A stretch of 9,620 bases of DNA from an uncultured Clostridia bacterium (GCA_947385505.1 CANDLP010000057.1:1-9620); one strand, 5' to 3'. Counted from the first letter of the stretch, positions 1 through 6,969 are shown. Made by a program: numbers and translations. Notes: a model not told the origin generated them from the letters alone.

Positions 1-60
1 ATTTTTATTTTATTGTTTTGTGTTGGTTGTGTCAAGTTTTATTATACAACATCATTAGTA

Positions 61-66
61 TATAAT
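61..66 (+). promoter_or_regulatory. Possible -10 box for the small SH3-protein gene
   Basis: A perfect TATAAT lies 60 bp before the chosen start codon, in very AT-rich DNA. The hexamer 17 bp upstream (TTTATT, 38-43) is a poor -35 match, so promoter strength is uncertain. A second, weaker pairing is TTGTGT (18-23) with TATACA (43-48), spacer 19. Either would give a short leader ending in the strong ribosome binding site at 113-120. Confidence 0.35.
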
Positions 67-126
67 TGATAACAATATAACGACTTCATCACTTTTATGT
101 TATTAAAAATTTACGGAGGTAAAAGT

Positions 127-477
127 ATGCAAAAGAAGATTATTAGCACGGCCTTGGCAATTGTCATGGCTGCAACCATGACCGCCATTCCTGTATCAGC
201 GGAAAGCGCAAACCCGCATAGATCAGCGAACAGCATTTCATCCATTCAGCCAAGAACTGCTACATGGGTAGTCAAAGAGGACTGGGTAAGAATGCGCAGG
301 GAGCCTTCTTTATCTGGTGAAGTTCTTATGCTTCTTATGAAAGATGAGTTCGTGTATGAAGGTACTGAACGTCATCATGTTGATGCTGATGGCTATACTT
401 GGATCTTAGTTTCTAGCAATCGCACTGGCTGGAGCGGTTGGGTAGCTTCCCAATATATTGAATGCCAAGACTATTGA
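127..477 (+). CDS. Small secreted SH3-domain protein
   Basis: This encodes a 116-aa exported protein. ATG 127 is chosen over the in-frame ATG at 97 because ACGGAGGT (113-120) sits 6 bp before it and the protein then begins with a classic signal peptide: MQKK, a hydrophobic core at residues 5-22, and a VSA/ES cleavage site after residue 25. After a short Ser/Asn-rich linker, residues about 46-113 look like a bacterial SH3 (SH3b) domain: a WVRMRREPSLSGEVLMLL strand-turn-strand pattern, then GYTWILV and GWSGWVASQYI. SH3b domains usually bind cell-wall peptides or polysaccharide. There is no catalytic domain, so it may act as a wall-binding or competing module. The endolysin-like gene at 3410 carries similar SH3 repeats. 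It is separated from the downstream operon by about 290 bp and is probably transcribed on its own. The SH3 fold is inferred from pattern; the function is unknown. Confidence 0.85.
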   Translation: MQKKIISTALAIVMAATMTAIPVSAESANPHRSANSISSIQPRTATWVVKEDWVRMRREPSLSGEVLMLLMKDEFVYEGTERHHVDADGYTWILVSSNRTGWSGWVASQYIECQDY

Positions 478-484
478 TTATTGT

Positions 485-560
485 TCTATCAATTAAATTT
501 TGCCAAAAATCGAAAATATAGTTGAACTATGAGTTTAAACTGATTCTGTCAATTAAATTT
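485..560 (+). repeat. Pair of direct repeats with small palindromes between
   Basis: TCTATCAATTAAATTT (485-500) recurs as TCTGTCAATTAAATTT (545-560), 15 of 16 identical and offset by exactly 60 bp. Just beyond each copy TTGCCAAA (500-507) and TTTGGCAA (558-565) form an inverted pair. Between them lie two perfect palindromes, ATAGTT-G-AACTAT (518-530) and GTTTAAAC (533-540). The arrangement resembles a protein-binding region, but no known operator is recognised and low-complexity AT-rich sequence produces some such matches by chance. No gene is seen in 478-768. Confidence 0.5.
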
Positions 561-627
561 GGCAATTTTTCATTGAATTATCAATAATTTGTGGATCACT
601 ATTGACATCTACATTATAAGAATAGAG

Positions 628-749
628 GCAAATAAACCGTTAACATACTTTAATTACCAATATAATCTGGTAATAAGCTTGGGGTATAATAACCATTTTA
701 ACCTTGATTTTTTCTTGTGTTAAAATGGTTATGACGGTTTATAATTTGC
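628..749 (+). promoter_or_regulatory. Nested inverted repeats, possible structured leader RNA
   Basis: Three sets of complementary arms fit a three-way junction. Outer arm: GCAAATAAACCGT (628-640) pairs with ACGGTTT (734-740) and, after a 3-nt bulge, ATTTGC (744-749). First inner hairpin: ATTACCA (653-659) with TGGTAAT (668-674), 8-nt loop. Second inner hairpin: ATAACCATTTTAAC (689-702) with GTTAAAATGGTTAT (719-732), perfect over 14 bp, 16-nt loop. It ends 19 bp before ATG 769. Three TATAAT boxes lie in it (661-666, 685-690, 740-745), and TTGACA is at 602-607. It could be a leader regulatory RNA, a set of operators around the promoter, or a small palindromic insertion. It matches no riboswitch class that I recognise. 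Confidence 0.5.
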
Positions 750-768
750 TAAAGATCGGAAGGATTTA

Positions 769-2166
769 ATGAAGAAGGCTTTCGTTTTAATACTTGTAAA
801 TATGCTTTTTCTTTCTGCTTGCGAGAAAAATGTTGAAAATATAAATACAACTAATGAAACGCAGTTTGATTCAACTCAGAAGTTTGAATCCAGTACTAAT
901 GTTTTATCAATAGAGGATTTTATCTCTGAAACAAAGGATACCTCTGTAAACTCCTTTGAAATTGCAAAAAAGCGAGAGTATGAAGTTATTAAGCTTTTAT
1001 CTGAATTTGCTGTTGAACCAAGGCGTTTAGAAGAAGAAGGTCACATAAATGCCGAAACGTTTATTATTAATAAACTTAATGAATACGGCTGGATGGTAAC
1101 AGAAAAAATTTTTCCTGTTTATCGCTGTGATGATTTTATTTCGGAACCGTATAATCTACGAAAAGATAACTCAGAATTTATGGGTAATGGAGTAAATATT
1201 ATTGCAGAACAGCCTAATTACGATAATGATAAGCCTACTTTAATTCTTTCAGCACATTACGACACCAGTAAAAATAATATAGGTATAATCGACAATGGAA
1301 GTGGAACGGCTTTTCTAATTTCTGCGGCTGAAATGCTTTCAAGAGCTGAACTTAAATTTAACATAAGACTTGTTTTCTTTGATATGGAAGAGTATTCAAT
1401 GTATGGTTCCAAATATTATCTTGAAAATATGTCATCGGAAGATCGCAGCCGCATAATTGCAAATATAAATTTTGATATGATAGGCGGAAGCCAGAAGTAT
1501 CTTAAAATTGCTACCTCAAATGGACTCGAATCCGCACTTGAAATATACCTTAATGACATATTAAAAAACAAATACGGTTTATCTGAGAAAGGTATGCATT
1601 CTGACAGCAACGCTTTTATGCATTGGCAAATACCTGCGGTGACATTTATAGATGAATCACTTCCACTTGAACGAATTGAAAATAGTACGTTTACAAATCT
1701 TTTATCAGATGAAGCGTTAAATGATATTCTTTCAGATTTAGTTCTTATCATTAATAATTTTGATGAAAGCGCATTCAATGAAATCAAAAACAGCAATGTA
1801 GAAACTGAATACAGTGATACAAAAAGCTTAAATTCTTTTACCAACATTTATGGCAAAATCATCTCGTTAAATAATATAGGATTTAAAATGACCAGATGTT
1901 ACTCAAAGGTGTATGACAATGGAATTTCTTCTTGCCTCTGCTGTGAATATCTAAACAGTGCGGGGCAAACCTTTTTAATAGAAACGTTTTCTGAGATTTT
2001 AACTGATAAAGGCGTTGAAAATTTGAAGGGAATACCAAGCTTTGAGGACTGTAAATCTGATGTCAGGGACGATGAAATACTTGTTGATAAAATGCAGAAT
2101 TACAAGATAACGGGAGACTTGTCCGATGATGAATTGAATGTAATTTGGAATTATTTAAGGAGGTAG
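769..2166 (+). CDS. M28-family zinc peptidase, lipoprotein
   Basis: This 465-aa protein is predicted to be a membrane-anchored extracellular aminopeptidase-like enzyme. ATG 769 follows CGGAAGGA. Residues 1-18 form a lipoprotein signal with lipobox LSAC (Cys18), followed by a Ser/Thr/Asn/Glu-rich linker to about residue 60. The catalytic domain is about 80-330, with the M28 motifs in order: SAHYDT (His163, Asp165), DNGSG (Asp175), FFDMEEYS (Glu207 as general base, Glu208), NFDMIGG (Asp236), and HSDSNAF...IPAVTF (277-293). M28 enzymes with this layout bind two zinc ions and remove N-terminal residues from peptides. The last ligand is usually His in an SDH motif; here the third position is Ser280, with His277 and His285 nearby. 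Residues about 360-465 form an extra C-terminal region with three clustered Cys (CLCC, 390-395 area) that I do not recognise. The next start codon lies 8 bp past the stop, so it is coupled to the vanY-like gene. The family call is strong; substrate and activity are not known. Confidence 0.88.
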   Translation: MKKAFVLILVNMLFLSACEKNVENINTTNETQFDSTQKFESSTNVLSIEDFISETKDTSVNSFEIAKKREYEVIKLLSEFAVEPRRLEEEGHINAETFIINKLNEYGWMVTEKIFPVYRCDDFISEPYNLRKDNSEFMGNGVNIIAEQPNYDNDKPTLILSAHYDTSKNNIGIIDNGSGTAFLISAAEMLSRAELKFNIRLVFFDMEEYSMYGSKYYLENMSSEDRSRIIANINFDMIGGSQKYLKIATSNGLESALEIYLNDILKNKYGLSEKGMHSDSNAFMHWQIPAVTFIDESLPLERIENSTFTNLLSDEALNDILSDLVLIINNFDESAFNEIKNSNVETEYSDTKSLNSFTNIYGKIISLNNIGFKMTRCYSKVYDNGISSCLCCEYLNSAGQTFLIETFSEILTDKGVENLKGIPSFEDCKSDVRDDEILVDKMQNYKITGDLSDDELNVIWNYLRR

Positions 2167-2174
2167 TTAAAAAG

Positions 2175-3317
2175 ATGAGAAAGAAAATGATATTTATGCT
2201 GATTTTAACTGCTTTGACAATGCAATTGACAGGGTGCTACGAAATCAGTACGGCAAAAACTGATGAAGATGCTGTTAACGGATCAAACATTTATGGATTG
2301 CAGGACGATATAACTTCAGATACAAATGCATCAAAAACGTTTGAAAGAAGCGATACAATCAGCGAAATTTCCTTTGATACAACAAGCGAAACTCTAACTG
2401 ATGATATATATAGTGAGAGAAATTTTCCTCAGTTAGAATCGACACCTCCTATTGAAAATGAAACGATTTCTGAGGAAGAAACACATAAGGAATATAGCAC
2501 TTCCGCATGGATTGAAACAGCATTAAGTGGTGAGTTATATGTTAATACTAATAATATTTACTCAAGGATTTATGCAATACAAGGCAGTGATAAAGTAAAA
2601 CAGTACCGGCTTGATGATAAAGTCACAGTGATTGCAAAAACCGATACGAATTATTATAAGCTAAGCGATGGAACATTTATACACGTTGATTATTTATCTG
2701 AAGATAAAACTTTCGAGGAGACTACGGAAAATATCAACGATGATTATATCGCAGTTTCAAAAAACGGTTATGTAATAGAAATGATAGACGGTATTACATA
2801 TGTGGATGGAATAATGATAGCAAATAAAACCTATTCCCTGCCAAAAAGCTATGATCCCGGAATACGGGAAGAAGCAGCTAATGCTTTGGTGGAAATGCAG
2901 GAAGCGGCAGCGAAAGAAGGCTTGTCACTATATGTGGTATCAGGCTACCGTTCGTATCAAACTCAAGAATCCGTATATGCAGGTTGGGTCAACCGTGACG
3001 GTGTGGAAGAAGCTGATACATACTCGTCAAGAGCTGGACACTCCGATCATCAAACGGGATATACTTTTGATTTGAACTCTTTGGAACAAAGTTTTGCTTA
3101 TACACAGGAGGGCATATGGCTTGCGAAGCATTGCGCTGAATTCGGTTTTATTATCCGCTATCCTGAGGGAAAAGAAATGTATACAGGATATGTCTATGAA
3201 CCTTGGCATGTCAGATATATAGGCAAAGAGAAAGCTGAGATAATAACAAAGTCGGGTCTTTCACTAGAGGAATATTACGGTATTACTTCGGACTATTATG
3301 ATTATACAGGAGAGTGA
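2175..3317 (+). CDS. VanY-like D-Ala-D-Ala carboxypeptidase, lipoprotein
   Basis: A 380-aa lipoprotein of peptidase family M15B, expected to trim the terminal D-Ala of wall stem peptides at the cell surface. ATG 2175 is preferred over in-frame ATG 2145 because AAGGAGGT (2158-2165) precedes it and the protein then begins MRKK with a hydrophobic core and lipobox LTGC (Cys21). The RBS overlaps the end of the M28 gene. Residues about 22-108 form an acidic Ser/Thr/Glu linker; 115-176 look like an SH3-type segment (GELYVNTNNIYSRIY ... YYKLSDGTFIHVDYL). The peptidase domain is about 215-358: SGYRSY (256-261), SDHQTGYTFDL (290-300; zinc ligands His292 and Asp299), and EPWHVRY (catalytic Glu342, zinc ligand His345). 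All key residues are present. VanY proteins also occur in vancomycin-resistance clusters, but no ligase, VanH or VanX gene is here, so this is not evidence of resistance. Confidence 0.92.
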   Translation: MRKKMIFMLILTALTMQLTGCYEISTAKTDEDAVNGSNIYGLQDDITSDTNASKTFERSDTISEISFDTTSETLTDDIYSERNFPQLESTPPIENETISEEETHKEYSTSAWIETALSGELYVNTNNIYSRIYAIQGSDKVKQYRLDDKVTVIAKTDTNYYKLSDGTFIHVDYLSEDKTFEETTENINDDYIAVSKNGYVIEMIDGITYVDGIMIANKTYSLPKSYDPGIREEAANALVEMQEAAAKEGLSLYVVSGYRSYQTQESVYAGWVNRDGVEEADTYSSRAGHSDHQTGYTFDLNSLEQSFAYTQEGIWLAKHCAEFGFIIRYPEGKEMYTGYVYEPWHVRYIGKEKAEIITKSGLSLEEYYGITSDYYDYTGE

Positions 3318-3409
3318 TTCTGAAAGTCAAAATATTTTTTATCATAATTTAAATGCTATTCATATTTTTTACAAAAAATTTGCAAACAATAACAGAAAGG
3401 ACAATTAAA

Positions 3410-4363
3410 ATGGCGAACTTTACAAACAGTGGACTGGTTGCATACTGTAAGTCAGCATTAACTAAAAATACCGCTTATATGTGGGGAGGATTATTCCGTA
3501 CAATTACTACAGATTATATCAATCAACTTAAAGGAATTTATACCAAAGAATATGTTCAGCCGCATTTGGGCGTGCTGGAAAATTTGGTTGGGAAAGGATA
3601 CTATGGATGTGACTGTATAGGTTTAATAAAATCATATTATTTTGGTGGAATTGGTTCACCTAATTACGTTGGCAGTAGGGATTATAATGTTCCTATGATG
3701 TACAACAACGCCAAATTAAAAGGTGAGATCGCTACATTTGACAAAGTCCCCGGTCGTTTAGTAATGACAAGCGCACTAAATCACGTTGGAGTATACGTAG
3801 GAAACAATCAAGTAATAGAGTGTACGTTAAAAAATGAAAGTGAGAAAGGTGGCGTTATACAAAGTTCTTTTAATAACAGTTGGACAAAATGGTGTCAATG
3901 TATATTTATTGATGATGATACAAGTGGGTCAAGTGAGCAAGGCACAAAAAACATTTACCTTTCAACGGGGGTTGCAGCGATAAGAAAAAGTCCTTCCACA
4001 TCAGGAGAATTGGTTGATAGATGTAAAAGAGGAGGATATTATCCTGCGTCACAAATTATTTCCCCCACCGGAAGCAGCCAACAATGGTTTCAGCATTCAG
4101 GTACACTTTATTATTCGGCTTTAACAGATACAGATGGCTCGTCTTTGTTTACTCAGTATGGAAAATATGCCGTTGGAAAAACAAATGCACCTGTTAATGT
4201 GAGAACAGACGCAAGCATTTCAAGTACCGTAATTACAAAACTTGCAAGCAACACTACTGTTTATCTTACCGGAATAACAAAATCATCCGGTGGCTATACA
4301 TGGACACAAATCATATATGATGCTGCACTGTGTTGGTGTGATAAGCAGTGGATTAATTCTTAA
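3410..4363 (+). CDS. NlpC/P60 endolysin-like protein with SH3 repeats
   Basis: A 317-aa putative peptidoglycan endopeptidase of the NlpC/P60 (C40) type. ATG 3410 is chosen because AGAAAGGA (3393-3400) lies before it and MANFTNSGLVAYCKSAL matches the usual start of phage-type C40 lysins; the upstream ATG 3353 has no RBS and only adds low-complexity residues. The catalytic domain covers about 1-168: GCDCIGLIKSYYFGG gives nucleophile Cys69, and NHVGVYVG gives His125; Glu137 could be the third polar residue. Two SH3-like segments follow, about 180-245 and 252-316 (APVNVRTDASISSTVI ... GYTWTQI). Unlike its neighbours it has no signal peptide or lipobox, as expected for a phage endolysin released through a holin or by lysis. 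It sits 92 bp after the vanY-like stop and 11 bp before the next gene, so it is probably in the same operon. It could be a captured phage lysin; no holin gene is visible. Confidence 0.85.
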   Translation: MANFTNSGLVAYCKSALTKNTAYMWGGLFRTITTDYINQLKGIYTKEYVQPHLGVLENLVGKGYYGCDCIGLIKSYYFGGIGSPNYVGSRDYNVPMMYNNAKLKGEIATFDKVPGRLVMTSALNHVGVYVGNNQVIECTLKNESEKGGVIQSSFNNSWTKWCQCIFIDDDTSGSSEQGTKNIYLSTGVAAIRKSPSTSGELVDRCKRGGYYPASQIISPTGSSQQWFQHSGTLYYSALTDTDGSSLFTQYGKYAVGKTNAPVNVRTDASISSTVITKLASNTTVYLTGITKSSGGYTWTQIIYDAALCWCDKQWINS

Positions 4364-4374
4364 GGTATTATTAC

Positions 4375-5190
4375 ATGAAAAAAATAATATTAATTGTTGC
4401 GATATCCGCTTTGATTTTGAGCGGCTGCAATACAAGCAATAAAAAAGATGAAGATGAAGATGCATATTCATCTTATTCAGAAACACAAATCACATGCACC
4501 ACTTCACATGAACAGGGCATAACAAATGAAAATAACCTTCACACTGAGGAAACATCGCCTTCAGAAAGCACTTCGCATGAAGCAGAAAATTTTTCTCATA
4601 ATTCTCTTCCCAAAGAAGTTATTATAAACATTTTAGGGCACGAATTAAGCAAGAATGATATTACCGAAATAAATTTTAATGAAAATGGTGTGTGGTCTTG
4701 GGTAGAATTTGAAGGCTTTGTATATTTGGCGGAACCAACGGAAAATGATTTCAAAAAATATAATATCGGCGATGAGATTTGCGGTCTTAAATTAACATCA
4801 GCCTGTAATATATTTGGCAATGACTACTTGGATAATGAGTATCACGATGGATACCGTTGTACAAGTACTGCAGAGTTTGAAGGAACGTTAACTATGACAG
4901 GGATATTGACAATAGCTGAAGAAGATGGAGAAAATCTTACGACTAAAAAAGGAGATATCATATTTTTCCCTCAAAAAAACACTTTTCCGATTATAAGCGG
5001 GTTGCCAAATAATCAGTACTACAGTATACGCTGTGGAAATATCAGTGAAGACGTTATTTCCGATCTTTTAAAGTTGCCTTCGGGAGAAGAAATCAATGCA
5101 AAAATAACCGTATCAAATATAAGGTTATATTCCGCAATGCCTGTAGATGCTTACGTACAGTGTAAAATTGACAACATTGACCTGCAATAA
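4375..5190 (+). CDS. Lipoprotein of unknown function
   Basis: A 271-aa protein not recognised beyond its lipoprotein start: MKKIILIVAISALILSGC with lipobox LSGC and Cys18 as the lipidated residue. ATG 4375 follows a weak AAGGT at 4362-4366 overlapping the upstream stop codon, which suggests translational coupling to the endolysin-like gene. Residues about 20-78 are a Lys/Asp/Glu then Ser/Thr/His/Glu/Asn-rich linker of the same kind as in the M28 and VanY lipoproteins. Residues about 80-271 look like a folded beta-rich domain (WSWVEFEGFVYLAEP, GTLTMTGILTIAEEDG, AKITVSNIRLYSAMP) with scattered Cys (C124, C131 and C150 areas). No catalytic motif is evident. As the last operon gene it may be a partner or substrate-binding protein for the wall enzymes; this is inference. 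Confidence 0.8.
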   Translation: MKKIILIVAISALILSGCNTSNKKDEDEDAYSSYSETQITCTTSHEQGITNENNLHTEETSPSESTSHEAENFSHNSLPKEVIINILGHELSKNDITEINFNENGVWSWVEFEGFVYLAEPTENDFKKYNIGDEICGLKLTSACNIFGNDYLDNEYHDGYRCTSTAEFEGTLTMTGILTIAEEDGENLTTKKGDIIFFPQKNTFPIISGLPNNQYYSIRCGNISEDVISDLLKLPSGEEINAKITVSNIRLYSAMPVDAYVQCKIDNIDLQ

Positions 5191-5220
5191 CAATTCCAAA
5201 ATAAACAATAAGTATAATTC

Positions 5221-5260
5221 AAAATACCGATTAAGTAGAGCTCAATCGGTATTTTGTTTT
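5221..5260 (+). terminator. Rho-independent terminator of the lipoprotein operon
   Basis: AAAATACCGATT (5221-5232) pairs perfectly with AATCGGTATTTT (5244-5255), a 12-bp stem with an 11-nt loop, and is followed by GTTTTAT. It lies 31 bp after the stop of the last operon gene. The stem is AU-rich at its base, so the U-tract partly lies in the stem. On the opposite strand the stem also ends in TTTT, so it may weakly stop transcripts arriving from the tra side. Confidence 0.75.
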
Positions 5261-5301
5261 ATGATATTACAAGATATGGGATAGGTGTGTTTGGTCTTTT
5301 G

Positions 5302-5526
5302 AAAATGCATAAAAAGGGCTTCAAAAATTTACAGTAATTTAATCCCATTTTTCCCTTATTATGGTAATAGCACAAAACGCAAGCCGTGTCAACAACAAGG
5401 GCTTCGCCTGCGCTACGCGCATTGTTGACACGGCTTGCATTTTGCGCAAAAAAGCAATTAAGGGAAAAATGGGATGGAATTCGTCCTTAAATTTTCCAGA
5501 TACATGAAGCCCTTTTTATGCATTTT
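5302..5526. repeat. Large nested palindrome between convergent genes
   Basis: Three concentric inverted repeats share one centre. Outer: 5302-5323 and 5505-5526, 22 bp perfect. Middle: 5342-5358 (ATCCCATTTTTCCCTTA) and 5459-5475, 17 bp perfect. Inner: 5370-5396 and 5421-5447, 27 positions with 3 mismatches; it includes GCAAGCCGTGTCAACAA. Spacers between middle and inner arms are 11 nt on both sides. At the top TGCGC/GCGCA (5409-5421) is a further small hairpin. All three inner mismatches are A-C in a + strand RNA but G-U wobbles in a - strand RNA, suggesting folding in the transcript coming from the tra gene at 5559. It may be a long 3' hairpin/terminator or a palindromic insertion; no clear target-site duplication is visible. 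Confidence 0.8.
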
Positions 5527-5558
5527 TATTTTACCATAAACAGATAGGGCTATTTTGT

Positions 5559-6908
5559 TTAATCAACAGATTTTTTTCTTGTCCTCGGTGACCTTTTGCT
5601 TGATCCTGCCGCATCAATTTCTTCCATGTAAGAAACAGGCACAGCCGCCTGCGGAAATTTTCTCAATATTTCCGCTTCCAACTCAGTCCTATCCGCATAC
5701 ACAACCTTACGCTCTGCCTGTTCTTCTACGGTATAGGCATCTTCAAACCTAATCCCCCACTTAAAAAACAGCTTAAGCCGAGTTTTCATAGGATGACATC
5801 CCGTTTTCATAACAACAAACTCTCCCTTGGGCATACTTTTCAGTTCGTCCACCGTCATCAGCGAACGCTCGATCATCTGCAATGAACGGCTGCTGCTCTC
5901 TATGCCGCTTGACCGTGACAAAGATCCGCTGAGAACAGTCTGTTTGCCGAGATTTTGCGACATAACCTCTGCCGTTTTAGAGTTAGGAGCAAATGCCCCG
6001 AACAATGTACACTGGCAGTTATCTACAATAATTTCCGCACCCTCTTTTCCATATGTTTTTTCAAACTGCGCAAGAGATTGGATTATAGCAACAATGGATA
6101 TTTTTCTTGAACGGGAAGCGGAAAACATCATCTCTAAGCCCTCTATTTTAGGCAGCGTTCCGATTTCATCTCCGAATATCATTATGCGCTTATCAAGCTG
6201 CCCGCCTTTCTCGTCAGCTACCGTAAGCATTTCTCGATAAATCTGCTGTAAAATTAGAGATACCAAGAAATGCTTAGTGGTGTCCTCCTCGGGCAAAACC
6301 AGATATATAGCGGATTTGTGATTGCAGAAATCTTCAACATCAATTGACGTATCAAAACACAAAATCTGCTCCAATGCTGTATCGAGAAAAGCATTAAGCC
6401 TTGACATAGCCGTTGTCATAATACTTGCCATAGCCTGTTCCGAGGAATTAAGCGCCGCTCCCGAAAACCACCTCGCCTTATGCTCACTCGGCAGCTTATC
6501 CATCAGCAGTTTAAAACGTGATTTTCCTTTCACATCAGAAGGCGCAAGCAAATCCTGAATCAATTTAAACACACTTATAATATGCCTTTTTTCGGGAGGA
6601 CAAAATTCAGCTATAAGCAAAATAACCGATGTCAGCAAGCCCTCTGCTGATTCATAAAAAAACGCGTTTTGACCCATGCTTGCCACATCACCGTCTGCTG
6701 AAATTATAGTTTTAGCGGTTATCTTTGCGAATTTTTCTGCTTTTGCTTTGTATTCCAATTTACCGTCTTTTTTGTACTGATCCATGTACTTGTTAACAAG
6801 ATACAGCATATTATAGCCGCTGCTGCGAGTGGGGTTTCGCAAGTCGATAACAGAAACCTTGTATCCATAATATTTCTCAGCGATAGTTGCTGTATTCCGA
6901 AAGAGATC
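5559..6908 (-). CDS. traG: TraG/VirD4 type IV coupling protein, exon 2
   Basis: This is the C-terminal 449 residues of a conjugation coupling ATPase, which links the relaxase-DNA complex to the type IV secretion channel at the membrane. Reading continues in phase from exon 1 across the group II intron, starting DLFRNTATIAEKYYGYKVSVI. The first potential stand-alone start is a TTG at 6842, which would lose 22 conserved residues and has no role after splicing. In exon-2 numbering: DLRNPTRSSGYN near 22-33; the Walker B region KRIMIFGDEIGTLPK with Asp247/Glu248; then FSASRSRKISIVAIIQSLAQFEKTYG (about 262-287) and the EIIVDNCQ segment. All are typical of Tn1549-like Firmicute VirD4 proteins. The C-terminus is basic (SKRSPRTRKKS). 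The stop TAA is 33 bp from the nested palindrome, and no other terminator is seen. The gene belongs to a tra operon lying mostly outside the window. Confidence 0.9.
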   Translation of the reverse strand, partial: DLFRNTATIAEKYYGYKVSVIDLRNPTRSSGYNMLYLVNKYMDQYKKDGKLEYKAKAEKFAKITAKTIISADGDVASMGQNAFFYESAEGLLTSVILLIAEFCPPEKRHIISVFKLIQDLLAPSDVKGKSRFKLLMDKLPSEHKARWFSGAALNSSEQAMASIMTTAMSRLNAFLDTALEQILCFDTSIDVEDFCNHKSAIYLVLPEEDTTKHFLVSLILQQIYREMLTVADEKGGQLDKRIMIFGDEIGTLPKIEGLEMMFSASRSRKISIVAIIQSLAQFEKTYGKEGAEIIVDNCQCTLFGAFAPNSKTAEVMSQNLGKQTVLSGSLSRSSGIESSSRSLQMIERSLMTVDELKSMPKGEFVVMKTGCHPMKTRLKLFFKWGIRFEDAYTVEEQAERKVVYADRTELEAEILRKFPQAAVPVSYMEEIDAAGSSKRSPRTRKKSVD

Positions 6909-6969
6909 GTAGAGTAGGAAAGAGCCGCCTTATCACGTTACCATGACAGGTTTGCCCAGACCCCTCTCA
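6909..6969 (-). ncRNA. Group II intron domain VI and 3' splice site
   Basis: The 61 nt between domain V and exon 2. A short imperfect stem can form from CCTGTCA and TGATAAGG (about 6928-6950) around a TGGTAACG loop. The terminal CCTACTCTAC carries the likely lariat branch A at 6915 and ends AC, fitting the group II AY rule. The pairing is by eye only. Confidence 0.7.

Noticed and set aside
485..560. CRISPR array
   Set aside because: Only two imperfect AT-rich repeats, no further units and no cas genes.
602..630. TTGACA at 602-607 as the -35 of the operon promoter
   Set aside because: No acceptable -10 hexamer lies 16-18 bp downstream; the nearest TATAAT boxes are too far.
1416..1847. 143-codon open frame on the - strand inside the M28 gene
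   Set aside because: It is antisense to a gene with clear catalytic motifs, has no ribosome binding site context, and its sequence is low-complexity Ser/Leu/Phe.
2175..3317. Vancomycin-resistance locus
   Set aside because: Only a VanY-type carboxypeptidase is present; no D-Ala-D-Lac/Ser ligase, VanH, VanX or VanRS genes are seen.
5302..5526. Miniature transposable element with target-site duplication
   Set aside because: Terminal arms are perfect, but the flanks (CTTTTG and TATTTTACC) do not give a clear duplication; kept as a palindrome of unknown origin.
5559..6842. Stand-alone gene starting at TTG 6842
   Set aside because: The frame continues upstream to 6908 with conserved coupling-protein residues and joins exon 1 in phase after intron removal, so it is exon 2 and not a separate gene.
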